A stretch of 64,000 nt of DNA. Source: an uncultured Streptococcus sp. Its GTDB lineage: Bacteria > Bacillota > Bacilli > Lactobacillales > Streptococcaceae. This document shows positions 1-12,304 of the stretch, piece by piece. Under the pieces are notes generated by a model. The model had not been told where the DNA came from and searched no databases. It was given only the letters and a program-made list of their open reading frames with translations. The stretch lies in the NCBI RefSeq assembly GCF_905372115.1, contig NZ_CAJPNR010000007.1, positions 4,452 through 68,451 of the forward strand, read 5' to 3'. Within the stretch, counting starts at the first letter, position 1; each line of letters begins with the position of its first letter. The position numbers were made by a program, and so were the translations under genes.

Positions 1-3000
1 GAGCGGGCGGTTTTGGAGTGCCTGAAGAACAAGGCTTCCTTTGCCATTACGGTAACGCGCTTTGCCCAGATGGCTCGGTATTTTGTCCTCAATGATGTTC
101 GGCAAGGGCATAGTTTGGACGATATTGGTCTGGGAATGCTGATTTATCGAACCTTGACAGAGCTGGATGATGGAGAGCTTAAGGTCTATGGCCGGATTAA
201 GAAGGATCCCCAGTTTATCCAGCAGCTGATGGATCTTTACCATGAATTGCAGACCGCCCAGATGTCCTTTGCGGATTTGGAATTTCTTGAGGAGCCTGAG
301 AAGCGGGAGGATCTGGTCAAGATTTTTACTGCAGTGACTGCTGCTCTGAATAAGGGCGATTTTGATTCGTCTTCTCAGATTACTGCTTTTGCCCAGCATA
401 TTTTGGCTGGTGATACGGATGAGGAGTTGAAGAATTTGGCCCTGGTCATTGATGGCTTTACTCGTTTTTCTGCCGAAGAGGAATATCTGGTCGGTCTCCT
501 GAATCGAAAAGGTGTGGAGATTGTCATCGGGACCTATGCCAGCCAAAAAGCCTATCGAGCAGCCTTTCGTGAGGGCAATCTCTATCAGGCCAGCGTGGAT
601 TTTTTGAGAAAGCTGGCCGAGGACTATCAGGTCAAGCCTAACTATATCCCTCATGCGGAAGCGGAAGATGCCTTTGGACGGATTTCTAAGATTTTGGAGA
701 GTCGCTATGACTTTTCAGAATCAACGGTTAGTCTTAGTGAGACAGACCGCTCGCAGCTTCAGATTTGGGCTACTATGAACCAGAAAGAAGAGCTGGAGTA
801 TGTGGCTAAGTCCATCCGGCAGCGGGTTCATGATGGTGTGCGCTACAAGGATATTCGTCTGCTTTTGGGAGATGTGGAAGCCTACCAGCTTCAGCTCAAG
901 ACTATTTTTGACCAGTATCAGATTCCCTACTATCTGGGGCGGAGCGAGTCGATGGCACAGCATCCGCTGGTCCAGTTTGTCGAGTCCTTGGAGCGGCTCA
1001 AGCGCTATAATTTCCAACTGGAAGACCTGCTCAATCTCTTAAAGACAGGTCTCTATGGAGCTTTGAATCAGGAGGAACTGGATTATTTTGAGCAATATCT
1101 TCGCTTTGCGGATATCAAGGGAGCCGGCAAGCTAGCCAAGGATTTCACGGCCAATAGCCAAGGGAAATTTGACCTAAATCGTCTCAATCATATTCGTCGT
1201 CGGGTTATGACTCCACTGCTAGACTTTTTCAAATCTCGCAGCCAGACGGTGCAGGGGCTCTTAGCCAAGTTTACAGAGTTCGTCCAAGCAGCCCATTTGT
1301 CGGACGATTTGATGGCTCTGCTGCAGGGAGAAAGTCAGCAGGAGCAGGAGCGCCATGAGGAAGTCTGGAAGGCTTTTAGTCATGTCTTAGAGCAGTTTGC
1401 TCAGGTCTTTTCAGATAGCAAGGTCAAACTGGATGATTTTCTAGCCTTGATCCTGTCAGGCATGCTTTTGTCCAACTATCGGACGGTGCCAGCGACAGTA
1501 GATGTGGTTAAGGTCCAGTCTTATGACTTGATAGAACCTTTAGCCGCTCCTTACGTCTATGCAATCGGACTGACTCAAGAGCGTTTTCCGAAAATCGCGC
1601 AAAACAAGAGTTTGCTTAGTGATGAAGATCGGGCTCGGCTTAATGAAGCGACGGATTCTCAGGCGGAACTCCAGATTGCCAGCTCTGAGAATCTCAAGAA
1701 GAATCGCTATACAGCGCTTTCGTTGATTAATTCTTCTACTAAAGAGCTGGTCTTGTCTGCGCCAGCCTTGGTCAATGAAGTAGAGGACAGCATGTCGACC
1801 TATCTACTGGAATTGACTGCAGCTCCGCTTTCCTTGCCTATCATTGTCAAAAAGCCTCAGGCTTCCAGTGATGATATTGGCAGCTACCGAGCTCTCTTGT
1901 CTCAAATTATCGAGCTCCATCAGGAGGAGATTGACCGAGAGTGGACAGCAGAGGAGCAGACTTTTTGGGCGGTGGCTGTGCGGGTTCTCCGCAAGAAATT
2001 GGCAGCAGAAGGCATCAGCATTCCGCAAATCAGCAAGGAACTGAAAACGGAGTCTTTGCAACCTGAAACTCTGCAAGCTCTTTATCCAAAAGATCAGCCC
2101 CTCCGACTTTCAGCGTCAGCTCTAAACGAATATTTCCGGCATCAGTATGCTTATTTTCTCAAGTATGTTCTGCGCCTGCAGGAAGAGTGGACCATTCATC
2201 CCGATGCTCGCAGTCATGGGATTTTCCTCCATCGGATCTTTGAAAAGGTCCTGCAGGATGATTCGTCAGCTGATTTTGACCGGCGTTTAGCACAAGCTAT
2301 GGAAGAGACCAGCCGAGAGGCCGAGTTTGAGAGCATCTACAGTGAGTCAGGACAGACCCGTTTTGCGCGCCAACTCTTGCTAGATACGGCGCGAGCGACC
2401 GGCCGTGTGCTGGCTCATCCAAGCGGGATTGAGACCATTGGCGAGGAGACTGGCTTTGGCTCAGCTTCTAAGCCTTTCCTGACCTTGGAAAATGGCAGAG
2501 CAGTGACCGTGAGCGGTAAGGTGGACCGGATTGACCGTCTGACCAAGACCGAGAGTCTGGGAGTGGTGGACTATAAGTCTGGCGATATTAAGTTCAGCTT
2601 TGAAAAGTTTTTTAATGGGCTTAATTCTCAGCTGCCGACCTATCTGGCAGCGATTGAGGACTTAGCAGACTATCAAGAGGATAAGGGAACATTTGGCGCC
2701 ATGTATTTGCAGATGACAGACCCGATTGTGGCGCTTAAAGATACCAAGACCTTGGCGGATGCAGTCAATCAGTCTATGAAGCCACTCCAGTACAAAGGAC
2801 TTTTTGTGGCTGATGCTGTCAAGGAGCTTGGTCCGCTCTATGAAAAAAATAAGACCAACTTGCTGAGTCAGGAAGACTTGGACTTGCTGCTGGCCTACAA
2901 TGCTTATCTCTATAAAAAAGCTGCAGAAGGCATTCTATCAGGTCACTTTGCAGTCAATCCTTATACAGAGAATGGACGAAGCATTGCTCCTTATGTAGAG

Positions 3001-3156
3001 CAGTTTAAGTCCATTACTGGCTTTGAAGCCAATCTCCACCTAGGACAGGCACGCCAGCTAGAAAAGCTGGATACAAGCAAGTTTGATAGGCGGCCGACTG
3101 GTGAGAAGTTGCGCCAGGCCTGGCTAGAAAAGATGAGGGAGGAGATGGAAAAATGA
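1..3156 (+). CDS. rexB: RexB, ATP-dependent nuclease subunit B (5' end missing)
   Basis: Partial gene: the reading frame is open from base 1, so the true start lies upstream, and 1051 codons are visible. RexB pairs with RexA to form the Gram-positive AddAB-type helicase-nuclease that resects double-strand breaks up to Chi. The C-terminal nuclease motif VDYKSGD is visible near visible residue 856, after the SALNEY and [10 protein letters not shown] blocks typical of the AddB C-terminus. It overlaps rexA by 4 bases (ATGA), so the two are translationally coupled. The visible part has a single cysteine (in ECLKN), so the four-cysteine iron-sulfur site of Bacillus AddB is not there. The family call is secure from motifs and the partner gene. 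Confidence 0.95.
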   Translation, partial: ERAVLECLKNKASFAITVTRFAQMARYFVLNDVRQGHSLDDIGLGMLIYRTLTELDDGELKVYGRIKKDPQFIQQLMDLYHELQTAQMSFADLEFLEEPEKREDLVKIFTAVTAALNKGDFDSSSQITAFAQHILAGDTDEELKNLALVIDGFTRFSAEEEYLVGLLNRKGVEIVIGTYASQKAYRAAFREGNLYQASVDFLRKLAEDYQVKPNYIPHAEAEDAFGRISKILESRYDFSESTVSLSETDRSQLQIWATMNQKEELEYVAKSIRQRVHDGVRYKDIRLLLGDVEAYQLQLKTIFDQYQIPYYLGRSESMAQHPLVQFVESLERLKRYNFQLEDLLNLLKTGLYGALNQEELDYFEQYLRFADIKGAGKLAKDFTANSQGKFDLNRLNHIRRRVMTPLLDFFKSRSQTVQGLLAKFTEFVQAAHLSDDLMALLQGESQQEQERHEEVWKAFSHVLEQFAQVFSDSKVKLDDFLALILSGMLLSNYRTVPATVDVVKVQSYDLIEPLAAPYVYAIGLTQERFPKIAQNKSLLSDEDRARLNEATDSQAELQIASSENLKKNRYTALSLINSSTKELVLSAPALVNEVEDSMSTYLLELTAAPLSLPIIVKKPQASSDDIGSYRALLSQIIELHQEEIDREWTAEEQTFWAVAVRVLRKKLAAEGISIPQISKELKTESLQPETLQALYPKDQPLRLSASALNEYFRHQYAYFLKYVLRLQEEWTIHPDARSHGIFLHRIFEKVLQDDSSADFDRRLAQAMEETSREAEFESIYSESGQTRFARQLLLDTARATGRVLAHPSGIETIGEETGFGSASKPFLTLENGRAVTVSGKVDRIDRLTKTESLGVVDYKSGDIKFSFEKFFNGLNSQLPTYLAAIEDLADYQEDKGTFGAMYLQMTDPIVALKDTKTLADAVNQSMKPLQYKGLFVADAVKELGPLYEKNKTNLLSQEDLDLLLAYNAYLYKKAAEGILSGHFAVNPYTENGRSIAPYVEQFKSITGFEANLHLGQARQLEKLDTSKFDRRPTGEKLRQAWLEKMREEMEK

Positions 3157-6100
3157 AGAGAATTCCTTTTTTAACTGTAGAAGAGATTGCTCTTAAGCAA
3201 GCCCAAGAAGCGGCTTCGGACAAGCCACAGAAAAAGACGGCAGAGCAGATTGAGGCTATCTACTCCTCTGGCCAGAATATTCTGGTCTCCGCTTCGGCCG
3301 GCTCAGGTAAGACTTTTGTCATGGTCCAGCGGATAATCGACCAGATTCTTAGAGGTGTTGCTGTCAGCCAGCTCTTTATCTCAACCTTTACCGTCAAAGC
3401 GGCAGGCGAGCTAAAAGAGAGGCTGGAGAAGGAACTGGGCCAGGCCTTAAAAGAGGCCGATAGTCCTGAACTCAAGCAACATTTGGCCCAGCAATTAGCT
3501 GACCTGCCCAATGCTGACATTGGCACCATGGACGCCTTTACCCAGAAAGTGCTTAGTCGCTATGGTTACCTGCTTGGTTTGGCACCGAATTTTCGAATTC
3601 TCCAGTCTGCCAGTGAGCAGCTGGTTCTGCAAAATGAAGTTTTCAGCCAAGTGTTTGACCGTTACTATGACAGCGAGCGTCAGGCTTTGTTTAGCCGTTT
3701 GGTTAAGAACTTTACTGGTAAGCGCAAGGATTTATCAGGTTTCCGGGAGCAAGTTTATCGGATTTACAGTTTTCTGCAGTCAACCAGCAGCCCTCAGCGC
3801 TGGCTGGAAGAAACCTTCCTCTATGGCTATGAGCACAGCGACTTTGCAGCAGAGAGAGAGAGGATATTCGGTCAAATCAAATCAGCCCTTTGGGAGCTGG
3901 AAGCTTTCTTTTCCGCCCATTTGGAGCATGAAGGGAGAGAGTTTGCGGGCGCCAAGTATCAGGAAAATGTCCAAGATGCTCTGACCGTCTTAGCAGGCCT
4001 GAATGAATTGTCATCGATAGAGGACACGGCTCAGATTCTCAAGCAGATCGTGGCACTTTCCCAACTGTCCAATGGTCAAGCCTTTACAGCTCGGGTTGGC
4101 AAGAATGCAGACGAGCTCAAAAAAGAAATGGCCAAGGACTACAATGAAGCCAGAAAGCCTATGATTGAACGGCTGCGTAGCTTTGACCAGCAGCTTTATC
4201 AACTGGACTTTATCGAGCAGCATCAGGATGAATGCCTGCCTCTGGTTGAGCTTCTGCGGGGCTTTGTGGCGGACTTTGCACAGGCTTACTTGGAGCGAAA
4301 GAAAGCGGAAAATGCCTTTGAATTTGGTGACATCAGCCATTTTGCTATTGAGATTTTAGAGACATTCCCAGAGGTGCGTCGCTTTTATCAGGAACGCTAC
4401 CACGAGGTCATGGTGGATGAGTATCAGGATACCAACCACACGCAGGAGCGCATGCTGGACTTGCTTGCCAGAGGGCAAAATCGCTTTATGGTGGGTGATA
4501 TCAAGCAGTCTATCTACCGTTTCCGTCAAGCTGACCCGCAGATTTTCAGTGATAAGTTTAAGGCCTATCAAGAGGATAGCAGTCAGGGCAAGCTAATCGT
4601 CCTTAAGGAAAATTTCCGTAGTCATCTTGAGGTACTGGAAGCGACCAATGATGTTTTCAAACGCCTGATGGATGAAGAAGTTGGGGAAATTGACTACAAT
4701 GAAACCCACTATTTGGTGGCGGGAAATCCAGCCAAACGTGAGCCTAATCCAGCTAACCGCGCTTCTTTCTTAATCTATGAAGGCTCTAAGGAGAGTCCGG
4801 AAGAGGAGGCTGATGAGGGCTTGCCACAGGCAGTATCAGCTGGGGAAGTGGACCTAGTCATCAATGAAATCATTCGCCTGCACAATGAAGAAGGAGTGGC
4901 TTTTAAAGATATCACGCTGCTGACGGCATCCAGAACCCGAAATGATTTGATTTTAGCTGCCTTTGAGCAGCACCAGATTCCGCTGGTACCAGATGATGGT
5001 TCAGCAAACTATCTGCAGTCGGTTGAGGTCTTAGTCATGCTGGATACCCTTCGGACTATCAATAATCCGCTGAATGACTATGCCTTGACCGCCCTTCTTA
5101 AGTCTCCTATGTTTGACTTTGGTGAGGACGAGCTGGCTCGGCTGTCCCTGCAGGCCAGTCAAGAGCGTTCTCAGGAAAATCTCTATGAAAAATTGCTCAA
5201 TGCCCTTGAAGGTAGAGGTTTGCACCCTGCTTTAGTCACCCAGGAACTGCAGAAAAAATTGCAGCATTTCCATGAAACCCTGCAAAGCTGGCGGACCTAT
5301 TCCAAGACGCATTCCCTGTATGATTTGATTTGGAAGATTTATCAGGACCGTTTCTACTATGACATGGTGGGAACTCTAGCCAATGGTGCCCAGAGACAGG
5401 CCAATCTCTATGCTCTCTCTTTGCGGGCCAATGAGTATGAAAAGTCCAGCTTTAAAGGCTTGTCTCGCTTTATCGGAATGATAGACCGTATCTTGGAAAA
5501 TCAGCACGATCTAGCCAGTGTGCCAGTGGCGGCGCCTAAGGACGCCGTTCGTCTCATGACCATTCATAAGAGTAAGGGGCTGGAGTTCAAGTATGTCTTC
5601 CTGCTCAATATGGACAAGGCCTTCAACCGTCAGGATAGCAGCTCTGCTATTATCCTCAGCCGAACCAAGGGAGTCGGCATCAAGTATGTGGCGGATGTAT
5701 CGGTGTCTGTGGAAGATCCTTATGCGCCAAATCAGTTGCGCATTTCCATGGATACGCTGCCTTATCAGCAGAATCTAGCGGAGCTGCAGTTGGCCAGTTT
5801 GTCTGAGCAAATGCGTTTGCTTTATGTGGCCATGACGCGGGCTGAAACCAAGCTCTATCTGGTCGGCAAGGGCAGTCAAGAGACCTTGGATAAGCGTAAG
5901 TGGGGCAAGAGCCAGCAAGGGCGTTTGTCTGCCAGTCTGCGCAGCCAGCTCAGTAATTTCCAAGACTGGCTCTATGCCATTCAGGCTGTTTTTTCTGATG
6001 AGAATCTTGCCTACGAGACCCGTTTTGTTACTGATAAGGAGCTAACTGCTGAAGAGATAGGGCGAATTAATGAGCCTGTGCTCTTTCCAGCGGATGATTT

Positions 6101-6827
6101 GGCGGATAATCGTCAGTCGGATGACATCCGTCGGGCTCTGGATATTTTAGAAAGCGTGGATCGACTGAATAGCCAGTATCGCTCTGCTATTGAATTACCT
6201 AGTGTACGAACTCCAAGCCAGATTAAGAAGTTTTATGAGCCAATCATGGATACGGATGGCCTGGATATCATGGATGAGCGAGCAGTTTTTCGGCCTCAGC
6301 CCAGCTTTGAGTTGCCTGATTTTGGCAAGAAAGCCAAGGTGACTGGGGCGCAAGTCGGCAGTGCCGTTCATGAGCTCATGCAGCGGATCCCTTTGGATAG
6401 CAAACCCAGCATGGCTGTACTTCGTTCTGCCTTGGCTCTGGTTCAGGCTGATGACGCAGTCAAAAAGCAGATTCAGCTGTCTAAGATTGCATCTTTCTTT
6501 GAGACTGATTTGGGACGCCTCTTGATTGAGAACAGTGACAGAGTTCGTCGAGAAGCACCATTTGCCATGCTCAAGAGGGATGACGCTAGCGGTCAGAACT
6601 TTGTTTTGCGGGGGATTTTGGATGGTTACCTGCTCTTTGAGGACCGGATTATCCTCTTCGACTACAAGACGGATAAATATAAGGATTCATCTGAGTTGAT
6701 TGCTCGCTACCATGGCCAGCTAGACTTATATGCTCAAGCTCTCAGCCGTTCTTATGGTATTTCTCAAATTGAAAAATATTTGATTTTGCTAGGCGGTGAG
6801 CAGCTGCAGGTGGTTCAGGTGAATTGA
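3153..6827 (+). CDS. rexA: RexA, ATP-dependent helicase/nuclease subunit A
   Basis: A UvrD-like superfamily 1 helicase of 1224 residues with a C-terminal nuclease, the catalytic partner of RexB in recombinational repair. Walker A is SAGSGKT (residues 48-54), the helicase II motif is [19 protein letters not shown] follows it, and the late helicase motifs [11 protein letters not shown] and [10 protein letters not shown] are intact. The nuclease motif LFDYKTD lies near residue 1170. The length fits the AddA/RexA family. The start ATG overlaps the rexB stop in ATGA. Nothing suggests damage. Confidence 0.97.
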   Translation: MKRIPFLTVEEIALKQAQEAASDKPQKKTAEQIEAIYSSGQNILVSASAGSGKTFVMVQRIIDQILRGVAVSQLFISTFTVKAAGELKERLEKELGQALKEADSPELKQHLAQQLADLPNADIGTMDAFTQKVLSRYGYLLGLAPNFRILQSASEQLVLQNEVFSQVFDRYYDSERQALFSRLVKNFTGKRKDLSGFREQVYRIYSFLQSTSSPQRWLEETFLYGYEHSDFAAERERIFGQIKSALWELEAFFSAHLEHEGREFAGAKYQENVQDALTVLAGLNELSSIEDTAQILKQIVALSQLSNGQAFTARVGKNADELKKEMAKDYNEARKPMIERLRSFDQQLYQLDFIEQHQDECLPLVELLRGFVADFAQAYLERKKAENAFEFGDISHFAIEILETFPEVRRFYQERYHEVMVDEYQDTNHTQERMLDLLARGQNRFMVGDIKQSIYRFRQADPQIFSDKFKAYQEDSSQGKLIVLKENFRSHLEVLEATNDVFKRLMDEEVGEIDYNETHYLVAGNPAKREPNPANRASFLIYEGSKESPEEEADEGLPQAVSAGEVDLVINEIIRLHNEEGVAFKDITLLTASRTRNDLILAAFEQHQIPLVPDDGSANYLQSVEVLVMLDTLRTINNPLNDYALTALLKSPMFDFGEDELARLSLQASQERSQENLYEKLLNALEGRGLHPALVTQELQKKLQHFHETLQSWRTYSKTHSLYDLIWKIYQDRFYYDMVGTLANGAQRQANLYALSLRANEYEKSSFKGLSRFIGMIDRILENQHDLASVPVAAPKDAVRLMTIHKSKGLEFKYVFLLNMDKAFNRQDSSSAIILSRTKGVGIKYVADVSVSVEDPYAPNQLRISMDTLPYQQNLAELQLASLSEQMRLLYVAMTRAETKLYLVGKGSQETLDKRKWGKSQQGRLSASLRSQLSNFQDWLYAIQAVFSDENLAYETRFVTDKELTAEEIGRINEPVLFPADDLADNRQSDDIRRALDILESVDRLNSQYRSAIELPSVRTPSQIKKFYEPIMDTDGLDIMDERAVFRPQPSFELPDFGKKAKVTGAQVGSAVHELMQRIPLDSKPSMAVLRSALALVQADDAVKKQIQLSKIASFFETDLGRLLIENSDRVRREAPFAMLKRDDASGQNFVLRGILDGYLLFEDRIILFDYKTDKYKDSSELIARYHGQLDLYAQALSRSYGISQIEKYLILLGGEQLQVVQVN

Positions 6828-6860
6828 TTATTTTGTCGTGTCCAGAAAGGAAGGAAGCCT

Positions 6861-7166
6861 GTGGAACAGTTAGAACGCATTCAAAAAATGGAAAAGCACC
6901 TGAATAAATATTCTCAGGTATTGGCAAGAGCCCAGGAAGCTTTAGCTGAGTTGGAGCGCTGCCAGTCAGATTATATCCAGTTGAGGGACTACTATACTGG
7001 TCAGGAATTTTTTGATGATTTAGAATTCTCGAATGGACCGGATTTCCCAGAAAATACAGCTTGCGGCGTCTTAAGCGAAGATGCTGTCTATGACCTGATG
7101 GGAGAGCATTTTGAAACAGCGATTAATCTGTTAGATTTGTCCAGTGCCATGCTGAAAGAGCGTTAA
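6861..7166 (+). CDS. DUF4298 family small protein
   Basis: A 101-residue acidic, mostly helical protein matching the DUF4298 family found beside rexAB in streptococci. The N-terminal third (ERIQKMEKHLNKYSQVL, then AQEALAELERCQ) looks like a coiled coil, followed by a YYTGQEFFDDLE block and a helical end. The start is a GTG with GGAAGG upstream, 33 bases after the rexA stop, so it probably shares the rexAB transcript. No catalytic motif is visible and the function is unknown. Confidence 0.8.
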   Translation: MEQLERIQKMEKHLNKYSQVLARAQEALAELERCQSDYIQLRDYYTGQEFFDDLEFSNGPDFPENTACGVLSEDAVYDLMGEHFETAINLLDLSSAMLKER

Positions 7167-7211
7167 TTCATTTAGAAAGAAAAAAATATTTAATTTTTTT
7201 CAATTTTCCTC

Positions 7212-7240
7212 TTGCTTTTTAATAAAAATTCATGTAGAAT
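7212..7240 (+). promoter_or_regulatory. Promoter of the his operon T-box leader
   Basis: TTGCTT (7212-7217), a 17-base spacer and TAGAAT (7235-7240), placed just ahead of the T-box stem I. Transcription would start near 7247. Prediction from sequence only. Confidence 0.65.
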
Positions 7241-7255
7241 ATTCAACAATAAATT

Positions 7256-7516
7256 GAAAGCGATGAGAGAAAAAGTCTAAGACAAGAAACAGAGAGTGCC
7301 TAATGGTGAGACGGCATGCAATCCTTAGATGACACATTCTTGAGTGCGGATGCGAAATCAGTCAGCAGTCTGAGACTAGTGTCCGACGGCTGATTGCCGT
7401 TATCAATCTGGAGTCTCGTACTCCCAGAGGGTCCTCAGGCGACTGAGGTCCGAATAAAGGTGGAACCGCGTGTCAACGTCCTTGCAAAGTTTTTTTGCGA
7501 GGGCTTTTTATTATTT
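7256..7516 (+). promoter_or_regulatory. T-box riboswitch, specifier CAC (histidine), with leader terminator
   Basis: The leader has the T-box layout: a stem I region with the AGAGAG distal motif, a specifier loop in which CAC (7333-7335) is followed by A and then the closing helix TTCTT/GAGAA, and the conserved T-box AGGTGGAACCGCG at 7458-7470. A rho-independent terminator follows (CCTTGCAAA at 7480-7488 with TTTGCGAGG at 7494-7502, then a T-run). Uncharged tRNA-His should favour the antiterminator and switch on hisC and the genes behind it. The bulge reads TGGA, which would pair with a U discriminator base. The 120 bases between the terminator and hisC hold no gene or clear promoter. Confidence 0.92.
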
Positions 7517-7640
7517 TTAAATCATAGGATTCCCCCTATTTTCCTTTACTAAAGCGGTAAATTTCGTCTTTCATTTATTAGAAGTTCTAAAAGATAATCA
7601 GAGTCAGATAATGGCTAGTGTGTGAAAGAGAGGTGGCAAG

Positions 7641-8699
7641 ATGGTTAAGCTAAAAGGTCTCAGGCAGATCAATCCCTATGTGGCAGGGCAGCAGCCCAAT
7701 GAGCCAGACATGATTAAGCTCAATACCAATGAAAATGCTTATGGGCCAAGTCCTAAGGTGGCAGAGGCCCTGCAGAACTTTGACGCCCAGGAGTTGCGCA
7801 AGTATTCCAGTTTGGACCAGGCGGAGCTCTGTCAAGCTTTGGCGGCAAACTTGGGTATTTCGCCCGACCAGCTCATTATTGGTAACGGCAGTGACGACAT
7901 CTTGTCCATGGCTTTCCTGGCTTTTTTTAACAGCGGCGAGTCGGTCTTATTTCCGGACTTGACCTATGGTTTTTACAAGGTCTGGGCCGACCTCTACCAT
8001 GTGCCTTTTCGAGAAATCCCACTGACAGATGGTTTTGAGGTCCATCCGTCAGATTATTTTGGAGACAATGGCGGCATTATCCTAGCCAATCCCAATGCTC
8101 CGACGGGGATTTATCTGCCGCTAGATCAGTTGGAGGAAATTCTGGCGTCCAATCAGGATGTGGTAGTGGTGGTGGATGAGGCCTATATTCACTTTGGCGG
8201 TCAATCTGCCCTGCCTCTGCTAGACATCTATCCCAACCTCTTTATCACACGGACCTTTTCCAAGGATGCGGCCTTGGCTGGTCTGCGGGTGGGCTACGGC
8301 ATCGGGCATCCAGACTTAATAGCTGTCATGAAAGCCGTTAAGGATTCCATCAATCCTTACTCAGTGGATATGTTAGCAGAGAGATTAGCTCTTGCGGCAG
8401 TGGAAGACTGGGAGTATTATCTGGAGACCGGTAGAGCCATTCAAGAGACCCGAGATTGGTTTGCTGGAGAATTGGCTGCGCTGGATTTTCAAGTCCTGCC
8501 TAGTCAGACCAACTTTGTCCTAGCTAAGCCTACTAGAATCTCTGCAGCAGAGCTTTTTCAGCAACTAGAGGAGCGTCAGATTTATGTGCGGTATTTTCCA
8601 AAAGCGGAACGAATCAAAGACTTTTTACGCATCTCTATCGGACGGCGAGAGGAGATGGAGACAGTTCTAGCAGCTATCAAAGAAATTTGCAGCAGCTGA
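7641..8699 (+). CDS. hisC: Histidinol-phosphate aminotransferase
   Basis: A PLP-dependent class I/II aminotransferase that converts imidazole acetol phosphate and glutamate to histidinol phosphate. It has 352 residues, the usual HisC length. The motifs are [12 protein letters not shown] near the N-terminus, [16 protein letters not shown] around residue 150, VVDEAYIHF, and the Schiff-base lysine K208 in [15 protein letters not shown]. It is the first gene behind the His T-box, with AGAGAGGTGG as ribosome binding site. Its position at the head of the his operon separates it from other family aminotransferases. Confidence 0.96.
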   Translation: MVKLKGLRQINPYVAGQQPNEPDMIKLNTNENAYGPSPKVAEALQNFDAQELRKYSSLDQAELCQALAANLGISPDQLIIGNGSDDILSMAFLAFFNSGESVLFPDLTYGFYKVWADLYHVPFREIPLTDGFEVHPSDYFGDNGGIILANPNAPTGIYLPLDQLEEILASNQDVVVVVDEAYIHFGGQSALPLLDIYPNLFITRTFSKDAALAGLRVGYGIGHPDLIAVMKAVKDSINPYSVDMLAERLALAAVEDWEYYLETGRAIQETRDWFAGELAALDFQVLPSQTNFVLAKPTRISAAELFQQLEERQIYVRYFPKAERIKDFLRISIGRREEMETVLAAIKEICSS

Positions 8700-8754
8700 G
8701 AGTTTGACTCAAAGCCAGCCGGTGTAAGAATAGAGCAAGAAAGGAAAGCAGCCT

Positions 8755-9744
8755 ATGAATAAAATCACCCTTCCGATTGGCATGCATGACAAGCTTTTCA
8801 AGAGGGCGCGTGTGACCTACGAGATTGAGCGGGACATCAGTGATTTTCTGATGGCTCAGGGTTTCAATCGGATTGACACGCCGACTTTGGAGCACTTCGA
8901 GGTCTTCAGTGACCATGTGGAGCCCCATCATTATCATCTTTTCGATAAAAAAGGCGAGCTATTGGTGCTGCGGCCTGATGTGACCAGCCAGATTGGTCGG
9001 GTTATTGCTTCGACCAGGGTGCATACGCCGACCAAGTTTTCCTATTCGGGCAAGGTCTTTCACTATCAAGAAGAGCTGCGTGGTCTTGCCAACGAGCTCA
9101 GTCAAGCTGGTATTGAGATTATCGGCTATCCAGCTCGCGAGGCGGTGCTTGAGGCTATCAAGACAGCCAAGCAGTCGCTGGATTTGGCGCAGGTTAAGTC
9201 TTATCAGTTCGAGTTTTCCCATGCAGCAATCCTGCAGAGAATTCTAGAGAGTCTGGCCTTGGATTCGCAGGGGGAGGCCCAGCTGCTAGATTATATTCGC
9301 AAGAAAAACAGGACGGGACTCTTTGAATTCACCCAGACCAGACCTAGTGAATTTGATGATTTTTTGCAGGAGCTGCCCTATTTGTTTGGTCCTAGCCAAC
9401 AGGTTTTAGCTAGGGCTAGAGAGATAGTTGACAATGAGCGGATATTGACGGCTCTAGATGATGTGGAGCAAGTCCTGCAGAGCCTATCAGGCTTGCTGGA
9501 GCAGACAATTATGGACTTGGGGCAGGTAGCAGCCATGCCTTACTATACTGGATTGACCTTCAAGGTCTTTGGTGACCGAGTGCCAGATGCTTTTCTATCT
9601 GGTGGTCGCTATGACCAGCTTTTCAAGCGCTTCGGGGCAGCAGAGCTGACAGCTATCGGCTGGTCCCTAGACATTGACAGTGTCTATCAGGCCATTCATG
9701 ATGACCTGCCGGACGAGGGCGGAAAGGAAGGTGATGGCAGATGA
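8755..9744 (+). CDS. hisZ: ATP phosphoribosyltransferase regulatory subunit HisZ
   Basis: A 329-residue relative of histidyl-tRNA synthetase lacking the anticodon-binding domain. HisZ assembles with the short HisG into the first enzyme of histidine synthesis and confers histidine feedback. HisRS-like class II blocks are visible ([32 protein letters not shown], and near the end [15 protein letters not shown]). It overlaps hisG by 4 bases (ATGA). Length and neighbour both favour HisZ over a true HisS. Confidence 0.95.
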   Translation: MNKITLPIGMHDKLFKRARVTYEIERDISDFLMAQGFNRIDTPTLEHFEVFSDHVEPHHYHLFDKKGELLVLRPDVTSQIGRVIASTRVHTPTKFSYSGKVFHYQEELRGLANELSQAGIEIIGYPAREAVLEAIKTAKQSLDLAQVKSYQFEFSHAAILQRILESLALDSQGEAQLLDYIRKKNRTGLFEFTQTRPSEFDDFLQELPYLFGPSQQVLARAREIVDNERILTALDDVEQVLQSLSGLLEQTIMDLGQVAAMPYYTGLTFKVFGDRVPDAFLSGGRYDQLFKRFGAAELTAIGWSLDIDSVYQAIHDDLPDEGGKEGDGR

Positions 9745-10385
9745 GTCAGATTACCATTGCCCTGACCAAGGGGCGGATTGAGGAAGATACGGTCAAGCTC
9801 TTGACCCAGGCTGGCTTTGATATGTCCTTCATGGCAGACAAGGGGCGCAGCTTGATTTTTGAAAGTCCAGACAGTCGCTTTCGCTTTCTCTTAGTTAAGG
9901 GGCCTGACGTGACGACTTATGTGCGGCATGGAGTCGCTGATTTGGGTATTGTCGGCAAGGATATTCTCTTTGAGCATCCGACCGGCTATCTGGAACTGCT
10001 GGATCTGAACTTTGGGCTTTGTAAATTCTCACTGGCCTCGGTGCCCAGCTATGACCCTCATGATCACAAGCGCAAGCGAATTGCGACCAAGTACCCAACA
10101 GTGGCGACTGATTATTTTAATCAAAAAGGGGAAGATGTGGAAATCATCTCCATTCAAGGAAGTGTGGAGATTTCACCAGTGCTGGGTCTGGCGGATGCCA
10201 TTGTCGATATTGTGGAGACAGGGCATACCCTATCAGCTAACGGCCTGTTGGTTTTTGAGGACATATGTCGGGTGTCAGCCCGGCTCATTGCCAATCAGGC
10301 TTCCCTGAAAAATAACCCGGATATCATGCCTTTTGTGGCAAAGATTGAATCCCTAGTAGGAAGAAGAGAGGTGGCTTTTAAATGA
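9741..10385 (+). CDS. hisG: ATP phosphoribosyltransferase catalytic subunit, short form
   Basis: Catalyses the first committed step, ATP + PRPP to phosphoribosyl-ATP. At 214 residues it is the short HisG that lacks the C-terminal regulatory domain and needs HisZ. Recognisable parts are [10 protein letters not shown] at the N-terminus, [21 protein letters not shown] and the PRPP-binding loop region [13 protein letters not shown]. It is coupled by overlap to hisZ and hisD (ATGA at both ends). Confidence 0.97.
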   Translation: MSQITIALTKGRIEEDTVKLLTQAGFDMSFMADKGRSLIFESPDSRFRFLLVKGPDVTTYVRHGVADLGIVGKDILFEHPTGYLELLDLNFGLCKFSLASVPSYDPHDHKRKRIATKYPTVATDYFNQKGEDVEIISIQGSVEISPVLGLADAIVDIVETGHTLSANGLLVFEDICRVSARLIANQASLKNNPDIMPFVAKIESLVGRREVAFK

Positions 10386-11674
10386 CAATTATCAAACGTT
10401 TAAGCGGAAGTAACGAAGAAATTTCACGGATTTTATACGAAGAGCAGCTGCAGCTTAGTCAACAAAACTTAGATGTGGAAGAAGCGGTGGCTGAGATTAT
10501 TGAAACGGTCAAACAGGACGGTGACCAAGCTTTAAGAGACTATACTATGCTCTTTGATAAGGTTGAGGTGACAGATTTTGAGATTGGGCAGGAGTTGATT
10601 GACCAGGCCTTTGAGGAGATTGATCTAGAGGTCTTGACCGCCCTGAAAAATGCCCAAGTTAATATCGAATCCTACCACCGCCAGCAGTTGGAGACTGGTT
10701 TTGAGGATAGTCCGAGTGAGGGTATTATCCGTGGTCAGTTGATTCGGCCGATTGAGCGGGTCGGCATCTATGTACCTGGCGGCACCGCAGCCTATCCCTC
10801 CTCCGTCCTCATGAATGTTATCCCAGCAAAGATTGCTGGTGTCAAAGAAATCATCATGATTACTCCGCCCCAAGAGCACTTTACTCCAGCGATTTTGGTT
10901 GCAGCCAAGCTGGCTGGTGTGGATCGGATTTTCCAAATTGGCGGAGCCCAAGGTGTAGCAGCTCTGGCTTATGGAACTGAGACCATTCCCAAGGTGGATA
11001 AGATAACTGGACCGGGTAATATCTTTGTGGCTACGGCCAAGAAGATGGTTTATGGTGTCGTGGGAATTGACATGATTGCTGGGCCTTCGGAGATTGGAGT
11101 CATTGCGGATCGTTCAGCTAGTCCTGTCTATGTGGCAGCTGACCTCCTGTCGCAAGCTGAGCACGACAAGCTGGCTCGAGCTATTCTAGTAACCGACTCG
11201 GAGGAGTTGGCGGACCAAGTCGAAGCAGAGCTGGATAGACAGCTCAAAGAGCTGCCGCGGGAGGAAATCGCGCGTGCTTCGATTGAGAACAACGGCCGCA
11301 TCATCCTTGCGCCTTCTAAGGAAGCCATGTTTGAGCTCATGAATCAGGTGGCACCGGAGCATTTGGAAATTGCCATGGATGATGCTTACAGATATCTAGA
11401 TCAGGTTGAAAATGCCGGCTCTGTCTTTCTGGGGCATTATACCAGTGAGCCAATTGGTGACTACTATGCGGGAGCCAATCACGTTTTGCCGACAACCAGC
11501 ACCAGCCGTTTTTCATCAGCTCTGGGTGTCTATGACTTCATCAAGCGCATCCAGTACACCCAGTACAGTCGTGCTGCTGTAGGAGCAGCTGACAAGGATA
11601 TTACCAGTCTGGCCTATGCAGAAGGCCTGCAGGGACATGCCAAGGCCATCGAAGCCCGCAGACAGGAAAAATAG
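10382..11674 (+). CDS. hisD: Histidinol dehydrogenase
   Basis: A zinc enzyme that oxidises histidinol to histidine with two NAD+. It has 430 residues, as is usual. Signature stretches are [46 protein letters not shown], the conserved DMIAGPSEI and LLSQAEHD, and the C-terminal [16 protein letters not shown]. Its start overlaps hisG (ATGA), and hisB follows after 11 bases with AGAAGGAG. Confidence 0.97.
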   Translation: MTIIKRLSGSNEEISRILYEEQLQLSQQNLDVEEAVAEIIETVKQDGDQALRDYTMLFDKVEVTDFEIGQELIDQAFEEIDLEVLTALKNAQVNIESYHRQQLETGFEDSPSEGIIRGQLIRPIERVGIYVPGGTAAYPSSVLMNVIPAKIAGVKEIIMITPPQEHFTPAILVAAKLAGVDRIFQIGGAQGVAALAYGTETIPKVDKITGPGNIFVATAKKMVYGVVGIDMIAGPSEIGVIADRSASPVYVAADLLSQAEHDKLARAILVTDSEELADQVEAELDRQLKELPREEIARASIENNGRIILAPSKEAMFELMNQVAPEHLEIAMDDAYRYLDQVENAGSVFLGHYTSEPIGDYYAGANHVLPTTSTSRFSSALGVYDFIKRIQYTQYSRAAVGAADKDITSLAYAEGLQGHAKAIEARRQEK

Positions 11675-11685
11675 AAGGAGTTGCC

Positions 11686-12270
11686 ATGAGACAAGCTGAA
11701 ATCAAGCGTAAAACACAGGAGACTGATATTGAGCTGGCTGTCAATCTGGACCAACAGGAGCCGGTAGCCATCGAGACCGGTGTCGGATTCTTTGACCATA
11801 TGCTGACCCTTTTTGCCCGCCACAGTCGGATTTCTCTGGCGGTCAAGGCTGAAGGCGATCTTTGGGTGGACAGTCATCATACGGTCGAGGATGTAGGAAT
11901 CGTGCTGGGGCAGGCTCTGCGTCAGGCTTTGGGAGACAAGGCAGGTATCAACCGCTATGGCACTAGCTTTGTGCCTATGGACGAAACGCTAGGCATGGCC
12001 AGCCTGGACCTATCCGGCCGCTCCTATCTGGTCTTTGAGGCAGATTTTGACAATCCCAAGCTTGGGAATTTTGACACCGAGTTGGTGGAGGAATTTTTCC
12101 AAGCCTTAGCTTTTAATCTGCAGATGAATCTGCACCTGAAAATCCTTCATGGCAAGAACAGCCACCACAAGGCGGAAAGTCTCTTTAAAGCGACTGGACG
12201 AGCTCTGCGGGAGGCTATTACGATCAATCCAGAGATTCATGGAGTCAACTCCACCAAGGGCTTGCTCTAG
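11686..12270 (+). CDS. hisB: Imidazoleglycerol-phosphate dehydratase
   Basis: A manganese-dependent dehydratase making imidazole acetol phosphate. This is the monofunctional form (194 residues) with no N-terminal HAD phosphatase, so the phosphatase step is left to HisK. The duplicated metal ligand motifs DSHHTVED and NSHHKAES are present, along with GVGFFDHML and the C-terminal GVNSTKG. Confidence 0.97.
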   Translation: MRQAEIKRKTQETDIELAVNLDQQEPVAIETGVGFFDHMLTLFARHSRISLAVKAEGDLWVDSHHTVEDVGIVLGQALRQALGDKAGINRYGTSFVPMDETLGMASLDLSGRSYLVFEADFDNPKLGNFDTELVEEFFQALAFNLQMNLHLKILHGKNSHHKAESLFKATGRALREAITINPEIHGVNSTKGLL

Positions 12271-12304
12271 CTTGTCCTTCTGAGTGAAAGGAGTTGATGT
12301 AGTA

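Noticed and set aside
7331..7336. Threonine (ACA) as the T-box specifier
   Set aside because: ACA would abut the closing helix directly. CAC followed by one purine fits the specifier loop, and the downstream genes make histidine.
8755..9744. Histidyl-tRNA synthetase
   Set aside because: Too short, no anticodon-binding domain, and placed directly before a short hisG, so it is HisZ.
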